The notes under the pieces are model-generated. The model made no database searches. It was not told the DNA's origin and saw nothing but the letters and a program-made list of their open reading frames with translations. Made by a program: the position numbers and the translations under genes. A stretch of 64,000 bases of DNA from Promethearchaeota archaeon (lineage in GTDB: Archaea; Asgardarchaeota; Lokiarchaeia; Sigynarchaeales; SOKP01), in assembly GCA_019058515.1 (NCBI GenBank), contig JAHPYY010000063.1, positions 4,232 through 68,231 on the forward strand, read 5' to 3'. The number at the start of each line of letters is the position of its first letter. The first letter of the stretch is position 1. Shown here in pieces: positions 1 through 9,832 of the stretch.

Positions 1-3000
1 TACATTTACTTTTAGCTTTTTAGTCTCTTTCGCTTTCAATTCTCTTTCTTCGGATAGAGATTCTAATATGTTCTTTTCTACAGTCTTGGGGGTAACATTA
101 TGTTCTTCATTATATTTTGTTTGCTTTCTTCTCCTTCGGTTCGTTTCGTTTATAGCTTCTTTCATTGCTTTTGACACTCTATCACCGTATAGGATGGCCC
201 TCCCATGGAGATTTCTCGAAGCCCTACCGATCGTTTGGATTAACGATCGTGTATCTCTTAGAAATCCTAATTTATCCGCATCTAATATTGCGACTAACTG
301 TACTTCAGGTAGGTCCAAACCTTCTCTTAGCAAATTTATTCCAACCAGAATATCATGAGTTCCGTCCCTTAGTTGTCTTAAAATTTCGAATCTTTCTACT
401 GTGTCTACTTCAGAGTGAAGATATGTGACTTTTAATCCCAATTCTAGGTAATATTCCGCTATATCTTCCGCCATTCGCTTAGTTAAAGTGGTAACCAGTA
501 TCCTTCCTTTATTTGCGATTACTTTTCTTATTTCTTTTAGTAAATCATCGATTTGATTTTTGGCGGGTCGTATTTCAACAATGGGGTCAACCAATCCGGT
601 CGGTCTTATTATTTGTTCTGCTGAAATGCCCCCGCTTTTCTTAAGTTCGTAAGAACCCGGCGTGGCACTCATGAATATGATATAGTTAATTTTACCTTCC
701 CATTCTTCAAATTTTAAGGGTCTATTATCGAAAGCACTCGGTAAACGCCAACCGAACTTCACTAAGTTTCTTTTGCGAGAGCGATCTCCTCCAATCATTC
801 CATGGATCTGAGGGATAGTAACATGAGACTCGTCAACTACAATTAAAAAATCCTTAGGAAAATAGTCTACTAAACACATAGGAGGACTTCCTGGAGGTCT
901 TCCATCGAGGTGTCTGGAATAGTTTTCGATTCCCTTACACCATCCCATTTCTCTCATCATTTCGAGATCAAATTTAGTTCTCCTTTCAATTCTTTGGGCT
1001 TCAGCCCACTTTTTTTTTGATTTGAAAAATTCTATCCTTTCCTTCATTTCCTTTTCAATAGTGTCTAAAGCTATAATCTTATTTTCCTCAGGAATAATAA
1101 AATGTGTAGCGGGGAAGATTCTGCAATTAGGCATTTCTCTCAACACTTGATTTGAAATAGGATGTATCTCTTGAATCGACTCGATTTCTTCTCCAAAAAG
1201 GGATATTCTTATCGCAGTTTCTAAGTAAGCCGGAAAAATATCTACTATATCACCTTTTACTCTTAGCACTCCAGGTCTAAACTCAATATTCTTCCGTTCG
1301 TAATTCATTCTAATTAGTCCTTTTATGATGTCAGAACGGGATATCACTTGGTTTAATTCTAAGCTAAGAGCTACGCTAGCCCAAATTTCTGGATTACCAA
1401 TCCCATAAATGCAAGAAACCGTAGCCACAATTATTACATCCTTCCTAGTTTTTACCGCATGAGTTGCTGCTAACCTTAATCTCTCAATTTCTTCGTTAAC
1501 ACTGAAATCTTTCTCTATGTATTGTCCAGATATAGGCATATACGCTTCAGGCTGATAATAATCGTAATAGGACACGAAATAATGCACTGCGTTGTTCGGA
1601 AACAATTCTTTTAGTTCATTGTACAATTGAGCCGCAAGAGTCTTGTTAGGAGCCATTAAAAGTGTAGGTTTTTGAACTTGCTCTATTAAATGAGCGATGG
1701 TAAATGTATTATGTACAAAAATATTACCATCTCCCGCACAAAAATTCTCATGATCTTCCACAGCAATATCATATACATAGCCAGTAGAAGATTTGACTTC
1801 ATTAATATCTATAATCTTTCTGAAATTAAAATTCAATAAATGTTTTGATTTTATTGGGTTTTTATCAAATTGGAGGAATCTTTTAAATAATTCCTTTGAT
1901 GGATTTCTTTTATTATTTTCAATATGAGAGATATGTTGTCGGATGCACCCCACTCTATCGGCAAATTCTTTTTGGGAAAAATTATGATCTAACCTTAACT
2001 TTTTAATATAATCAGAACAGTTTGGAATTAGATCTACATTAGTGTTTTCTTTTTTACCTATAATATGCCTAAGTGTTTTTTTTTTATAATTAATTGAGAA
2101 TGATATATTTTCTGAAAATCTTATTAGATTTTTTTGCCCTGATATACTTAGCTGATAATAGACTCCAGTCTTATAATTATTAGAAGTTGTTTTATATCTT
2201 TTCTTCTTTTTTTTAATCCTTGATGTGATTCCAAACCTTAATAATAAGTTTTTTATATCATATACTAATTCTGTTGATGCTGATAAATAACAAACTGCCG
2301 ATCTTTCAACCCAACCATCACCATCGAATATAGATTTTAAAAATAGTCGTAATTGGTCATCTGATAGATTATAAAATAAACTTGAAATTCTTTTTACATT
2401 AGCTAACTTTCCAAGAGTTTTAAAATAATTTGAGAGGATTTTGGAATTAAACTGAATATCATTTTTATTTCTTTGAGTATAATTTAGATTATAATTATCA
2501 AAAAATCTCTTACATTTTTGCTGTAAAATTCTATCTGAATTTGAAATTAGAATATATCGATCAGTAGAATGCCCTTCTGATATATATAATCCAGCAAAAA
2601 CTAAAAAATACTCGTCAATAGGAATTAATGGATTTAAAGAATCGTTTCCTTTAGTTACAATATGAATATTAGAGTAAACATCATTGAGGTCTAAATTCAG
2701 TTTAGAAAGAAGTAATTTTAAATTTTCAACTGAGATCCCCCTCTCTTTTGTTTCATTAAGGATTTGGTCTAATTTCCAATTAGGCGCATGATGTTCAAAC
2801 TTTAGAATCCTAACTATTTCATCAATTAAGTTTAAATTCTTTTCAATTAATGATCTTACATTAACTTTAATATGAGGGTTAAATTCCAGCAAATTTAAAA
2901 ATTCAATACCAGATGAAGGTGGATTTAACACAGAATTTGATATTGGAATATAATCTCCAACTTTTAGTTCTTCCGTAAGACAGAGGTTTAAATTACAATT

Positions 3001-3432
3001 ATTTAATCTAAAACAATTATGATCTTTTGTTACCTTTATTTTTGAATAGTCATCTAAGATAATTTCATATAATTTTTCTTCTTTATGTTTTGATATTTGG
3101 ATTATATTTTTTTCTTCAATTTTATATGTATGTTTGTTGAATGATAATATTCTATAACCGAAGATCTCTTCAAATAGTGAATTTTCTGTGCTTTTAGGAT
3201 TTTTTAATTTACTTTCTACAAAATCCCCGATATTAGTTTTAACTATTTGATTATTTTTATCTCTAAAAATTATTCTCTCATAGTAATCCAAACTTTTACC
3301 TGTACCAGTCGCGCCTAATAACGTCTGATATTTTTTATTTTCGTTTGATATATTGTTAGCTAATATATCTATTGCTTGTGGTTGATCGCCTTTTGGCGTA
3401 AAATCAGATTCAATTTTAAAAAGGGGAGTCAT
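1..3432 (-). CDS. uvrB: UvrABC excinuclease subunit B, intein-containing, 3' end beyond window
   Basis: UvrB is the damage-verifying helicase-like subunit of the UvrABC nucleotide-excision repair nuclease. The ATG at 3432 opens a frame that stays open to base 1, so the C-terminus lies outside the window. The N-terminal extein reads MTPLFKIESDFTPKGDQPQA and reaches the Walker A motif GATGTGK at residues 40-46. There a 529-residue intein interrupts it, and the protein resumes with TFTIAHLIEQ and continues through the UvrB blocks NKTLAAQLYNELK and YYDYYQPEAYMP. About 615 extein residues are visible, against roughly 670 in bacterial UvrB, so some 60 are missing. UvrB is widespread in bacteria and patchy in archaea, where it is usually regarded as acquired by transfer. 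The ATPase can only work after intein splicing. The identification is firm; its partners uvrA and uvrC are not in this window. Confidence 0.93.
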   Translation of the reverse strand, partial: MTPLFKIESDFTPKGDQPQAIDILANNISNENKKYQTLLGATGTGKSLDYYERIIFRDKNNQIVKTNIGDFVESKLKNPKSTENSLFEEIFGYRILSFNKHTYKIEEKNIIQISKHKEEKLYEIILDDYSKIKVTKDHNCFRLNNCNLNLCLTEELKVGDYIPISNSVLNPPSSGIEFLNLLEFNPHIKVNVRSLIEKNLNLIDEIVRILKFEHHAPNWKLDQILNETKERGISVENLKLLLSKLNLDLNDVYSNIHIVTKGNDSLNPLIPIDEYFLVFAGLYISEGHSTDRYILISNSDRILQQKCKRFFDNYNLNYTQRNKNDIQFNSKILSNYFKTLGKLANVKRISSLFYNLSDDQLRLFLKSIFDGDGWVERSAVCYLSASTELVYDIKNLLLRFGITSRIKKKKKRYKTTSNNYKTGVYYQLSISGQKNLIRFSENISFSINYKKKTLRHIIGKKENTNVDLIPNCSDYIKKLRLDHNFSQKEFADRVGCIRQHISHIENNKRNPSKELFKRFLQFDKNPIKSKHLLNFNFRKIIDINEVKSSTGYVYDIAVEDHENFCAGDGNIFVHNTFTIAHLIEQVQKPTLLMAPNKTLAAQLYNELKELFPNNAVHYFVSYYDYYQPEAYMPISGQYIEKDFSVNEEIERLRLAATHAVKTRKDVIIVATVSCIYGIGNPEIWASVALSLELNQVISRSDIIKGLIRMNYERKNIEFRPGVLRVKGDIVDIFPAYLETAIRISLFGEEIESIQEIHPISNQVLREMPNCRIFPATHFIIPEENKIIALDTIEKEMKERIEFFKSKKKWAEAQRIERRTKFDLEMMREMGWCKGIENYSRHLDGRPPGSPPMCLVDYFPKDFLIVVDESHVTIPQIHGMIGGDRSRKRNLVKFGWRLPSAFDNRPLKFEEWEGKINYIIFMSATPGSYELKKSGGISAEQIIRPTGLVDPIVEIRPAKNQIDDLLKEIRKVIANKGRILVTTLTKRMAEDIAEYYLELGLKVTYLHSEVDTVERFEILRQLRDGTHDILVGINLLREGLDLPEVQLVAILDADKLGFLRDTRSLIQTIGRASRNLHGRAILYGDRVSKAMKEAINETNRRRRKQTKYNEEHNVTPKTVEKNILESLSEERELKAKETKKLKVNV
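1708..3294 (-). mobile_element. Intein with LAGLIDADG homing endonuclease in the UvrB P-loop
   Basis: A 529-residue in-frame insertion splits the UvrB Walker A motif between K46 and the Thr of TFT. Splicing blocks are present: Ser1 as first residue, TKDHN at intein residues 88-92 (block B), YVYDIAVEDHENFCAG at about 506-521 (block F) and NIFVHN at 524-529 (block G), followed by Thr as the +1 nucleophile. Two LAGLIDADG (DOD) motifs are visible, FLVFAGLYISEG at about 230-240 and LFLKSIFDGDG at 317-327, so the homing endonuclease looks intact. After the second one, residues about 430-475 read like a Cro/cI (XRE) helix-turn-helix (FSQKEFADRVGCIRQHISHI). No stop or frameshift breaks it. P-loops are common intein insertion sites. 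Splicing competence is inferred, not shown. Confidence 0.93.
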
Positions 3433-3553
3433 TAAACAGACCTAAAAGTGATATTGGTGAAATTATAAAATAGGTTGAGGTATATATAAAATAAATCTCA
3501 AAAGATTTAATGAAAAATCATATTTGTTTTTTATGATTTAAAAATAAAATTGA

Positions 3554-6500
3554 TTATGTTCCAACATTAATTGTTATGGAATCTTCTGGACCTTCTTTAG
3601 TGCGAACTAGAACCAGTAGATTATCACCCGCGTCAATATCGCCTATGTAAGGAACTAAATTATCCATATCAATCGATATTAGGTATGTTTCCTCGGAAAG
3701 GATTTCAAACTCCGTCTGTTTAAACTCAGAGAGTGGGATATTGATGTTTTCTACATATATCGATTCAACATTTACACTCTCGATCCCTGTGTTTTGAACA
3801 TATATCGATAGATCTCCGCTCCGTTCGGCGTAGGATTGAATATCGTTAATAGTAACATTATATAGTTCTTCATTAATATATGCTTCGAAACTTTGAGTTA
3901 GATAACCTGCATTTTCTGTGGATATATTGACTCTTATAATATCTGACCGGTTTATCTGAAGAGTTGGTATCTCGAATGAAATTAATGCAGCGTCTTGAAA
4001 ACCAATAGTTGAGCCACCGTACAGATAATTTATATCATTATCTGTTAGTTCGATATTGTCGTTAATGATAATTTTGGATAGAATAATACTGGCGTTTCCC
4101 GTATTTTTAATGAGTAATTGTCCTGTTTCATTTGCGCCCATATAGGAGCTTACTTCTCCTAATGTTGAGTTGATAATCTGGAAGTTTGGTTGTTCAATAT
4201 ATGGTTGGATATAACCAATATCAGAAGCAACATATTCTCCATCAAAATCAGCGGTAGCGAATATTGAAAGTAGATCATTCGTACTATAGTCAATGAAATT
4301 GGTATCGATAGAATAAACTTCTTCTTGATTAAGTTCCAGTTGGTATAATCCGTTCTGTGGGACAATTTTATTTTGGGGTATTATCGTATTATTGACAAGA
4401 ATGGAATTTAAACTGAGGATTACATTGCCCGTATTTTTAATTTTGACTTGCATTTCTTTTGTTCCGTTGGAATAAATTTTGGCATATGTGCTATCTATGC
4501 TGATTGGGATATTATTTCGATACACACTATTTCCGAACGCCCTTACTTCAGGAGATAATACGCGATCTTGACTAATAATCGAAATTTTATAATTTTCGTA
4601 ATTGGATGCGAGAATTATCTCATCCCGAGAACCTGATCTGGTGAGAACTCCTACACAATTTTCTTTATTCAAATCGTAATAACTTCCATTCGCTCCAGTA
4701 AGCTCAATTCTAGAAATTTCTCCAGGCCGCAAGATTAGTGATCCACTTAAATAATTAGTTGTATTAAACTCGTTATCAATGGTGTTTAAATATACTTTAT
4801 CAATTACCTCAACTGAATTACCTATATTCTCTACTTCTATATATGTGGTTGCCTCAGTATCGCTTGATTGCCGTATCTCGCAATTTTCTCGATTAATCCT
4901 AATTGCACCTGGTTCTCCTTTTTCAACGAAAAAGCTGCTTGTATAGTTTGAAAATTCGTAGGTAGTTTCATCCAACGCTTCAGCTTTAACTGTTACCGTT
5001 ATATCTACAACATCACCTTCCTTAAAATCATTTTCGGTTGAACTTGTGTTAACCCAAACGATTTCTTCTTCCCCTGCTTTTACTAAGTTTTCTTCGTTTT
5101 GACTTGTAGTAATAAAGTCAAATTCGTCATTGTTTACCTCTACTTTTTCGATTTCTAAGTCTTTTATCCCAGTATTTTCTACTGTTAATAATGCTTGCTC
5201 ATTGTCGTAAACAGATGCATTCTTAATTATAAAACTCGAGTCTAACGCAGTGTAATCAACTTTATAAAGTTTCACTAATCCGTTGAGCGAAAAGTATTCT
5301 GGTTTAAACACTTTAAAATCGTAAGCACCATTAGTCGGTATGTGTTCCGCCCATGTTCTACCATCGTCCGCTATACGGTTACTTATCTCGTTTGCGTAAT
5401 ATTGCTTGAAACTATTTTCAGGAACGGAGCTTGGATTCGTTGATTCGTAACCAAACATCAATTTGACTAATGTAGAATCGAACCATTTATCTTCTGGGCG
5501 ATTATTCGAAGAGTTATAATACTCGCTTTCAATAAACACTGAACTCGCAGCCCAATTGTCTTTTTCTAAACCCCATCTCTTGTAGATTTCATAATTGTCG
5601 TTACAAATTCTTAGCATCCACTGCCATTTGCCTTCGTCTCCGCCTAACGAAGGATAAAGAAACCCAAAGTAGACAAGAACATAATCCGCCCCTAAAAGAC
5701 GAAATATCTCTGCACTATATATCTCATTTGTCTGCATCATTGCCATTCCCGTAAGACCTATCCTCGTCTGATTAATGGTGGCGTTGTCATTTACGGTCGT
5801 AACATTACCTATTGGAGTTAACCAATATCCGTAATCCCACCAACTAACTACTACTGCAGTTCCTGGAAGATTCGTTTTCATCCAAGCAAGTGATTCCTCC
5901 CAATCATGTAGTTGACCTCCAGTGACAATTTGACTATACGAGAGTTGGTTAATTGATACATCTGTTGCATGAACGACTTGAGCCAAACACAAAAACCCAA
6001 CCAAGAAGAATACAGCAAATACTTCAGAGTTACTAATAACTTTCTTTCGTCTAAGTTGCCGCCTTCGTTTACGGCTTAATCCCAGTTTTCTTTCACCGAC
6101 AAAACTTCCATATATCTTTAATACATTCACTAATCCATACGCTCCCATCAATGAAGCGGCAGGAGCAAATAATAAGATTATTCTTATCATACTACCTGTA
6201 AAATAAAAGATCAGTAATGTAAATAATATTAATAATATATCACCTGGTTGACCTCTTTTAAAAGCAAAATATATTCCAAGCGGTACTAATATTAAGGGGA
6301 TTAATGTGTTGTAGTAAAAAACGCTCCATGGACTGGGAATATGTTCTGCAACGGAAGCTGTAAGGTTTATGTTTTCTCTCATTAGTGGACTTAATATACT
6401 TTGAATTCTCCCTCCAAACCCAAAGGGAATAATCTCTGGATTTATCCAAACTATTACAGCTAGCACTAAAGCAACAGGAATAATACCCCATTTAAGGAAA

Positions 6501-7432
6501 TTCAATAATCCGTAATAAAATTTAGGGTACTTTTCTCTTTTGGTATATATTAAATGAAAAGCTATTAATATAAAAGTGAAAAGAAAAATACCCCCCACTT
6601 CTGCGTCAGAAAACAGATTTGTGTAGTCATAAACAGACCACAACCCTTCGATTAATAGTCCAGTTCCCTGTACACCAGCATACGCTATTAATACATTAGA
6701 ATTGTATTTATTTATTAAGACTAAAATTACAACGATTATTGGAATTATTAAGAATACAAATTGGTATCCCCCCCAACTAAGAGATAAATAGCCTAAAAAC
6801 AATCCACCGAGTATTGAATAGGAAATTTTGCCTGTTTTTATTGCTTTAAGGAAAAACAAAAAGACCATTAGTGTGGCAAATACACCAATCGTTTCGTTAT
6901 CGAAAAAACCTGCCATTGTCCTTTGAGCATGCCCTGTGTTTAAAGCCAAGAAGAAAGCTGCTAAAAGCCCCATTCTCCTATCTAGTATCTCTTTCCCTAA
7001 GAAAAATGCCGCAATAACCGTAAGACCTCCCATAAACGCGGGAAAAAAAAAGCATACATGATATATTGAGACGTTTATACCAATTGAGTTTAAGATAAAC
7101 CAGAAAGCTGCGGCTGTAAATGGCAACCCAGGACGAAGTGCGTAACGATCGATTCCACCAGGGAACCAGCTTTTATAATCGTGCCAATTGAAAAACTCGT
7201 AGATTCCGTTTTCTGTGATATACTTTGCAGAATAATATTGAATCCACGGATCAAAAGCTTTAATCATAAGTGATCCCCTTAATATTGGAGTCAAACGAAT
7301 AAGTAACGCCAAAACAAAAACTAAAACTAAAGCAAAGAAGAAAAGCACATTTTTAGATTTAATTGAGACACTTACTCTGCTACGATCGTAAAAATCTCTT
7401 ATCGATGTACCAATGTTTTTAAAAAAACTCAT
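3554..7432 (-). CDS. aglB: Oligosaccharyltransferase catalytic subunit (AglB/Stt3 family)
   Basis: Transfers a lipid-linked oligosaccharide to Asn in N-X-S/T sequons of exported proteins, with the catalytic side outside the membrane. The N-terminal ~480 residues are a multi-pass membrane region with D61 in FDPWIQYYS (first acidic motif) and VAEHIPSPW near residues 357-365 (the SVSE-type external loop). The signature WWDYGYW lies at about 530-536, followed by TTVNDNATINQTRIG. At 1292 residues it is much longer than typical archaeal AglB (about 850-1000). The extra C-terminal ~550 residues contain at least five spaced copies of a pattern like IKNTGNVILSLNSILVNN, typical of CARDB-like beta-sandwich repeats. 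It stands alone on the minus strand, 360 bp divergent from truA. No other glycosylation gene is adjacent. Confidence 0.92.
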   Translation of the reverse strand: MSFFKNIGTSIRDFYDRSRVSVSIKSKNVLFFFALVLVFVLALLIRLTPILRGSLMIKAFDPWIQYYSAKYITENGIYEFFNWHDYKSWFPGGIDRYALRPGLPFTAAAFWFILNSIGINVSIYHVCFFFPAFMGGLTVIAAFFLGKEILDRRMGLLAAFFLALNTGHAQRTMAGFFDNETIGVFATLMVFLFFLKAIKTGKISYSILGGLFLGYLSLSWGGYQFVFLIIPIIVVILVLINKYNSNVLIAYAGVQGTGLLIEGLWSVYDYTNLFSDAEVGGIFLFTFILIAFHLIYTKREKYPKFYYGLLNFLKWGIIPVALVLAVIVWINPEIIPFGFGGRIQSILSPLMRENINLTASVAEHIPSPWSVFYYNTLIPLILVPLGIYFAFKRGQPGDILLILFTLLIFYFTGSMIRIILLFAPAASLMGAYGLVNVLKIYGSFVGERKLGLSRKRRRQLRRKKVISNSEVFAVFFLVGFLCLAQVVHATDVSINQLSYSQIVTGGQLHDWEESLAWMKTNLPGTAVVVSWWDYGYWLTPIGNVTTVNDNATINQTRIGLTGMAMMQTNEIYSAEIFRLLGADYVLVYFGFLYPSLGGDEGKWQWMLRICNDNYEIYKRWGLEKDNWAASSVFIESEYYNSSNNRPEDKWFDSTLVKLMFGYESTNPSSVPENSFKQYYANEISNRIADDGRTWAEHIPTNGAYDFKVFKPEYFSLNGLVKLYKVDYTALDSSFIIKNASVYDNEQALLTVENTGIKDLEIEKVEVNNDEFDFITTSQNEENLVKAGEEEIVWVNTSSTENDFKEGDVVDITVTVKAEALDETTYEFSNYTSSFFVEKGEPGAIRINRENCEIRQSSDTEATTYIEVENIGNSVEVIDKVYLNTIDNEFNTTNYLSGSLILRPGEISRIELTGANGSYYDLNKENCVGVLTRSGSRDEIILASNYENYKISIISQDRVLSPEVRAFGNSVYRNNIPISIDSTYAKIYSNGTKEMQVKIKNTGNVILSLNSILVNNTIIPQNKIVPQNGLYQLELNQEEVYSIDTNFIDYSTNDLLSIFATADFDGEYVASDIGYIQPYIEQPNFQIINSTLGEVSSYMGANETGQLLIKNTGNASIILSKIIINDNIELTDNDINYLYGGSTIGFQDAALISFEIPTLQINRSDIIRVNISTENAGYLTQSFEAYINEELYNVTINDIQSYAERSGDLSIYVQNTGIESVNVESIYVENINIPLSEFKQTEFEILSEETYLISIDMDNLVPYIGDIDAGDNLLVLVRTKEGPEDSITINVGT

Positions 7433-7793
7433 TATGAAAAGGTATTGAGAATTTTTTTTATAGATTATGATGATATAACTTAGATCAAAAAAAATTGCTT
7501 TTCATTAAAATATTTCCCTTAGTAAGAAATATATAAAAATATTATGTGATTAATTGAAAGAGCGGTCATTAAATATTCCTTTTCAATGAATTGAAAAAGG
7601 TTATGTCAAATTATTGGCAAAAGATCAATTTTTTTTATCTTTAAATGTTTAAAATGGTACGCATAGATTGTTAATATTCTAAGGAATTATTGAATATTAC
7701 ATCACTTTTCTAAAAATTCTAAATTTGAATTCGTATTAAGTAAATATACAATAGTCACAAGTCAAAGCAAGCAAATTGGACTGAAAATTAATC
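7433..7793. other. Intergenic region between aglB and truA (divergent)
   Basis: This 361-bp AT-rich spacer must hold the promoters of both aglB (leftward) and truA (rightward). It contains T-rich and A-rich runs and a short inverted repeat TTTTCAATGAATTGAAAA near 7580-7597. No convincing small gene or RNA was found. Confidence 0.4.
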
Positions 7794-8645
7794 ATGATGG
7801 AAACTTATTTGATTAAGTTCTACTACATAGGTAAGAAAAAATATTTTGGCTCTCAACGGCAGATAAACAAGCACTCCATCGAAGAGTGCCTCATAGATGC
7901 TCTAACCAAAAAGAAATATATAATCGATAACCGCACATCTCGATTTAGAACGGCTAGCAGGACCGATAGGTATGTATCTGCAAGAGGAGCCGCGTTTTCA
8001 ATTACCACAGGAAAGCAACCTATATTGATTGAAATCAATACAGCTCTTCCTCCCGAAATAGGAGTATGGGCTTTTTCAGAAATATATTATGATTTATCTC
8101 CAAGGTACGATGCTGTTTATAGACATTACAAATACATATACCCCATACCTTACGATCAATTAGTAGAGCAATACAATTTCGACCTTGAAATAACTTTAAA
8201 AGCTTGTAAATTATTAGAAGGTACCCACGACTATAGAAACTTTTCAAAAATAAATATTAATGAAAGTATTAACACTATAAGAGAATTAAAACAAGTTACT
8301 GCCACAGTCCTTAATAATTATCTACAGTTTGATTTTAAAGGAAGATCGTTCTTACGCCAACAGATAAGAAGAACTGTTAAAGTTTTAATGGATGTTGGAA
8401 GTAGTATAATGTCTTTTAATACTTTTTTAACATATTTTGATTCCACGAAAGCTCTTCATTGTGAACCCGTTAACCCAATAGGTTTAATTTTATGGGATAT
8501 TGAATATAATAACTATATTAATTTTAAAATCGATACTAAATCAAAAGAAAGGATGGAAAAATTTTTTTATAATCGGTTAATAGACTTATCCCATAGAGTA
8601 CATATTTTTAAGACGCTTTTCGAATATGATTCAAGTTCACCTTAG
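7794..8645 (+). CDS. truA: tRNA pseudouridine(38-40) synthase TruA
   Basis: Converts uridines in the anticodon stem-loop (positions 38-40 in known members) to pseudouridine. The N-terminus has the family block YLIKFYYIGKKKYFGSQRQ, and residues about 46-60 read FRTASRTDRYVSARGAAF. This is the ASRTD form of the GRTDxGVHA motif that carries the catalytic Asp. Later blocks EGTHDYRNFSKI and GRSFLRQQIRRTVKVL match the TruA C-terminal half. The 283-residue length is normal for an archaeal TruA. The frame starts with two consecutive ATG codons (7794 and 7797), and either could be used. It is a single gene, with rfcS convergent downstream. Confidence 0.9.
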   Translation: MMETYLIKFYYIGKKKYFGSQRQINKHSIEECLIDALTKKKYIIDNRTSRFRTASRTDRYVSARGAAFSITTGKQPILIEINTALPPEIGVWAFSEIYYDLSPRYDAVYRHYKYIYPIPYDQLVEQYNFDLEITLKACKLLEGTHDYRNFSKININESINTIRELKQVTATVLNNYLQFDFKGRSFLRQQIRRTVKVLMDVGSSIMSFNTFLTYFDSTKALHCEPVNPIGLILWDIEYNNYINFKIDTKSKERMEKFFYNRLIDLSHRVHIFKTLFEYDSSSP

Positions 8646-8727
8646 TTTTTTATAGTATTTTTCTTAATTGACTAAATTGGACAATTTAAAAAATATACGA
8701 GATTGAGTTATTTACTCAATTGAATTA

Positions 8728-9705
8728 CTATTTTAACTTGAATAGCAGTCCAATATTAGCTAATAATGCCTGCAATTGTATTTCTTCCGTTCCACCTTGA
8801 CTTAATCGATATTCGAATTCAGCAAGCAATTTTGAAAGTTCTATCTTTAGATCTTCGGAAACGGAAAGAGAATAGATTTCGCGGTGAAAGTTCTTTATTA
8901 CATTTACACCTGAAATTCCGTATTCTTTAATTAGAGCATTCAATGAATTCAATGCATCCGATAATTCACCATCAAGGGCAGTTAATAACACTTTTTTAAT
9001 CAATTCAGAAGGTACTTCTCCAGCAACTCTATAAACAAGATCTTGATCGATCTTTCCAGAAATTGTCCCACACGATTGAAGATAATTAATCGCACGCCTG
9101 CAATCTCCACCAGAAACATCAATTATAGCATCTAAACCCCCTCTAGTTATGTTAATCTCCTCTTCCTTTGAAATGTATTTGATGCGTTCCTTAATATCTT
9201 CATCGCTAAGTGAAGCAAATCTAAAAACCACGCATCTAGACTGAATTGGGGGTATAATTTTATTAGAATAATTACAAATTAGGATCATTCTACAATTTCT
9301 GGTGTATTTTTCCATCGTTCTCCTAAGCGCTTGTTGAGCAGGTCCGGTCATATTATCAGCTTCGTCTAGAATGAGAATCTTAAAGGGGACATCAATAGGA
9401 GGTCTTGCTTTTGCAAAATCCTTAATGTATGTTCGAATAACATCAATTCCGCGAGCATCACTCGCATTTAATTCCAGATATGTACTATTAGGAGCCATTT
9501 TGCGGTTAAAAATATCTCTAACCAAGGCTAATGCAGAGGTCGTTTTTCCGGTTCCCGCTGGACCTGCGAAGATTAAGTGAGGCATCGAATTATCGTGAAC
9601 AAATTGTTTAAGCCTATTAATTATACCTTTCTGATTTACTACGTCGCTTAAGCTAAGAGGACGATACTTTTCTACCCATGGTCTACTATCTAATCTACCA
9701 CTCAT
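8728..9705 (-). CDS. rfcS: Replication factor C small subunit
   Basis: AAA+ clamp-loader subunit that opens PCNA and loads it on primed DNA. Residues 10-15 read WVEKYRP, the standard RFC start. Walker A GPAGTGKT is at 48-55, LNASDARG at 79-86, Walker B LILDEADNMT at 111-120 and the SRC arginine-finger motif at 157-159. Length 325 is typical. The large subunit rfcL is not adjacent, although the clamp (pcn) lies about 30 kb away in the same window. The start ATG at 9705 gives MSGRLDSRPWVEKYRP, as in relatives. Confidence 0.96.
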   Translation of the reverse strand: MSGRLDSRPWVEKYRPLSLSDVVNQKGIINRLKQFVHDNSMPHLIFAGPAGTGKTTSALALVRDIFNRKMAPNSTYLELNASDARGIDVIRTYIKDFAKARPPIDVPFKILILDEADNMTGPAQQALRRTMEKYTRNCRMILICNYSNKIIPPIQSRCVVFRFASLSDEDIKERIKYISKEEEINITRGGLDAIIDVSGGDCRRAINYLQSCGTISGKIDQDLVYRVAGEVPSELIKKVLLTALDGELSDALNSLNALIKEYGISGVNVIKNFHREIYSLSVSEDLKIELSKLLAEFEYRLSQGGTEEIQLQALLANIGLLFKLK

Positions 9706-9832
9706 TAGATTTTTCTAAATTATTAGTATTTTGTGAAAATGTATTTACAAATAGTAAGAACAATAATTAATATATTTTATACAAGTGTAAAGCGTTTATA
9801 AAGATTAATGGATATAAAAATTATTATTTTAA

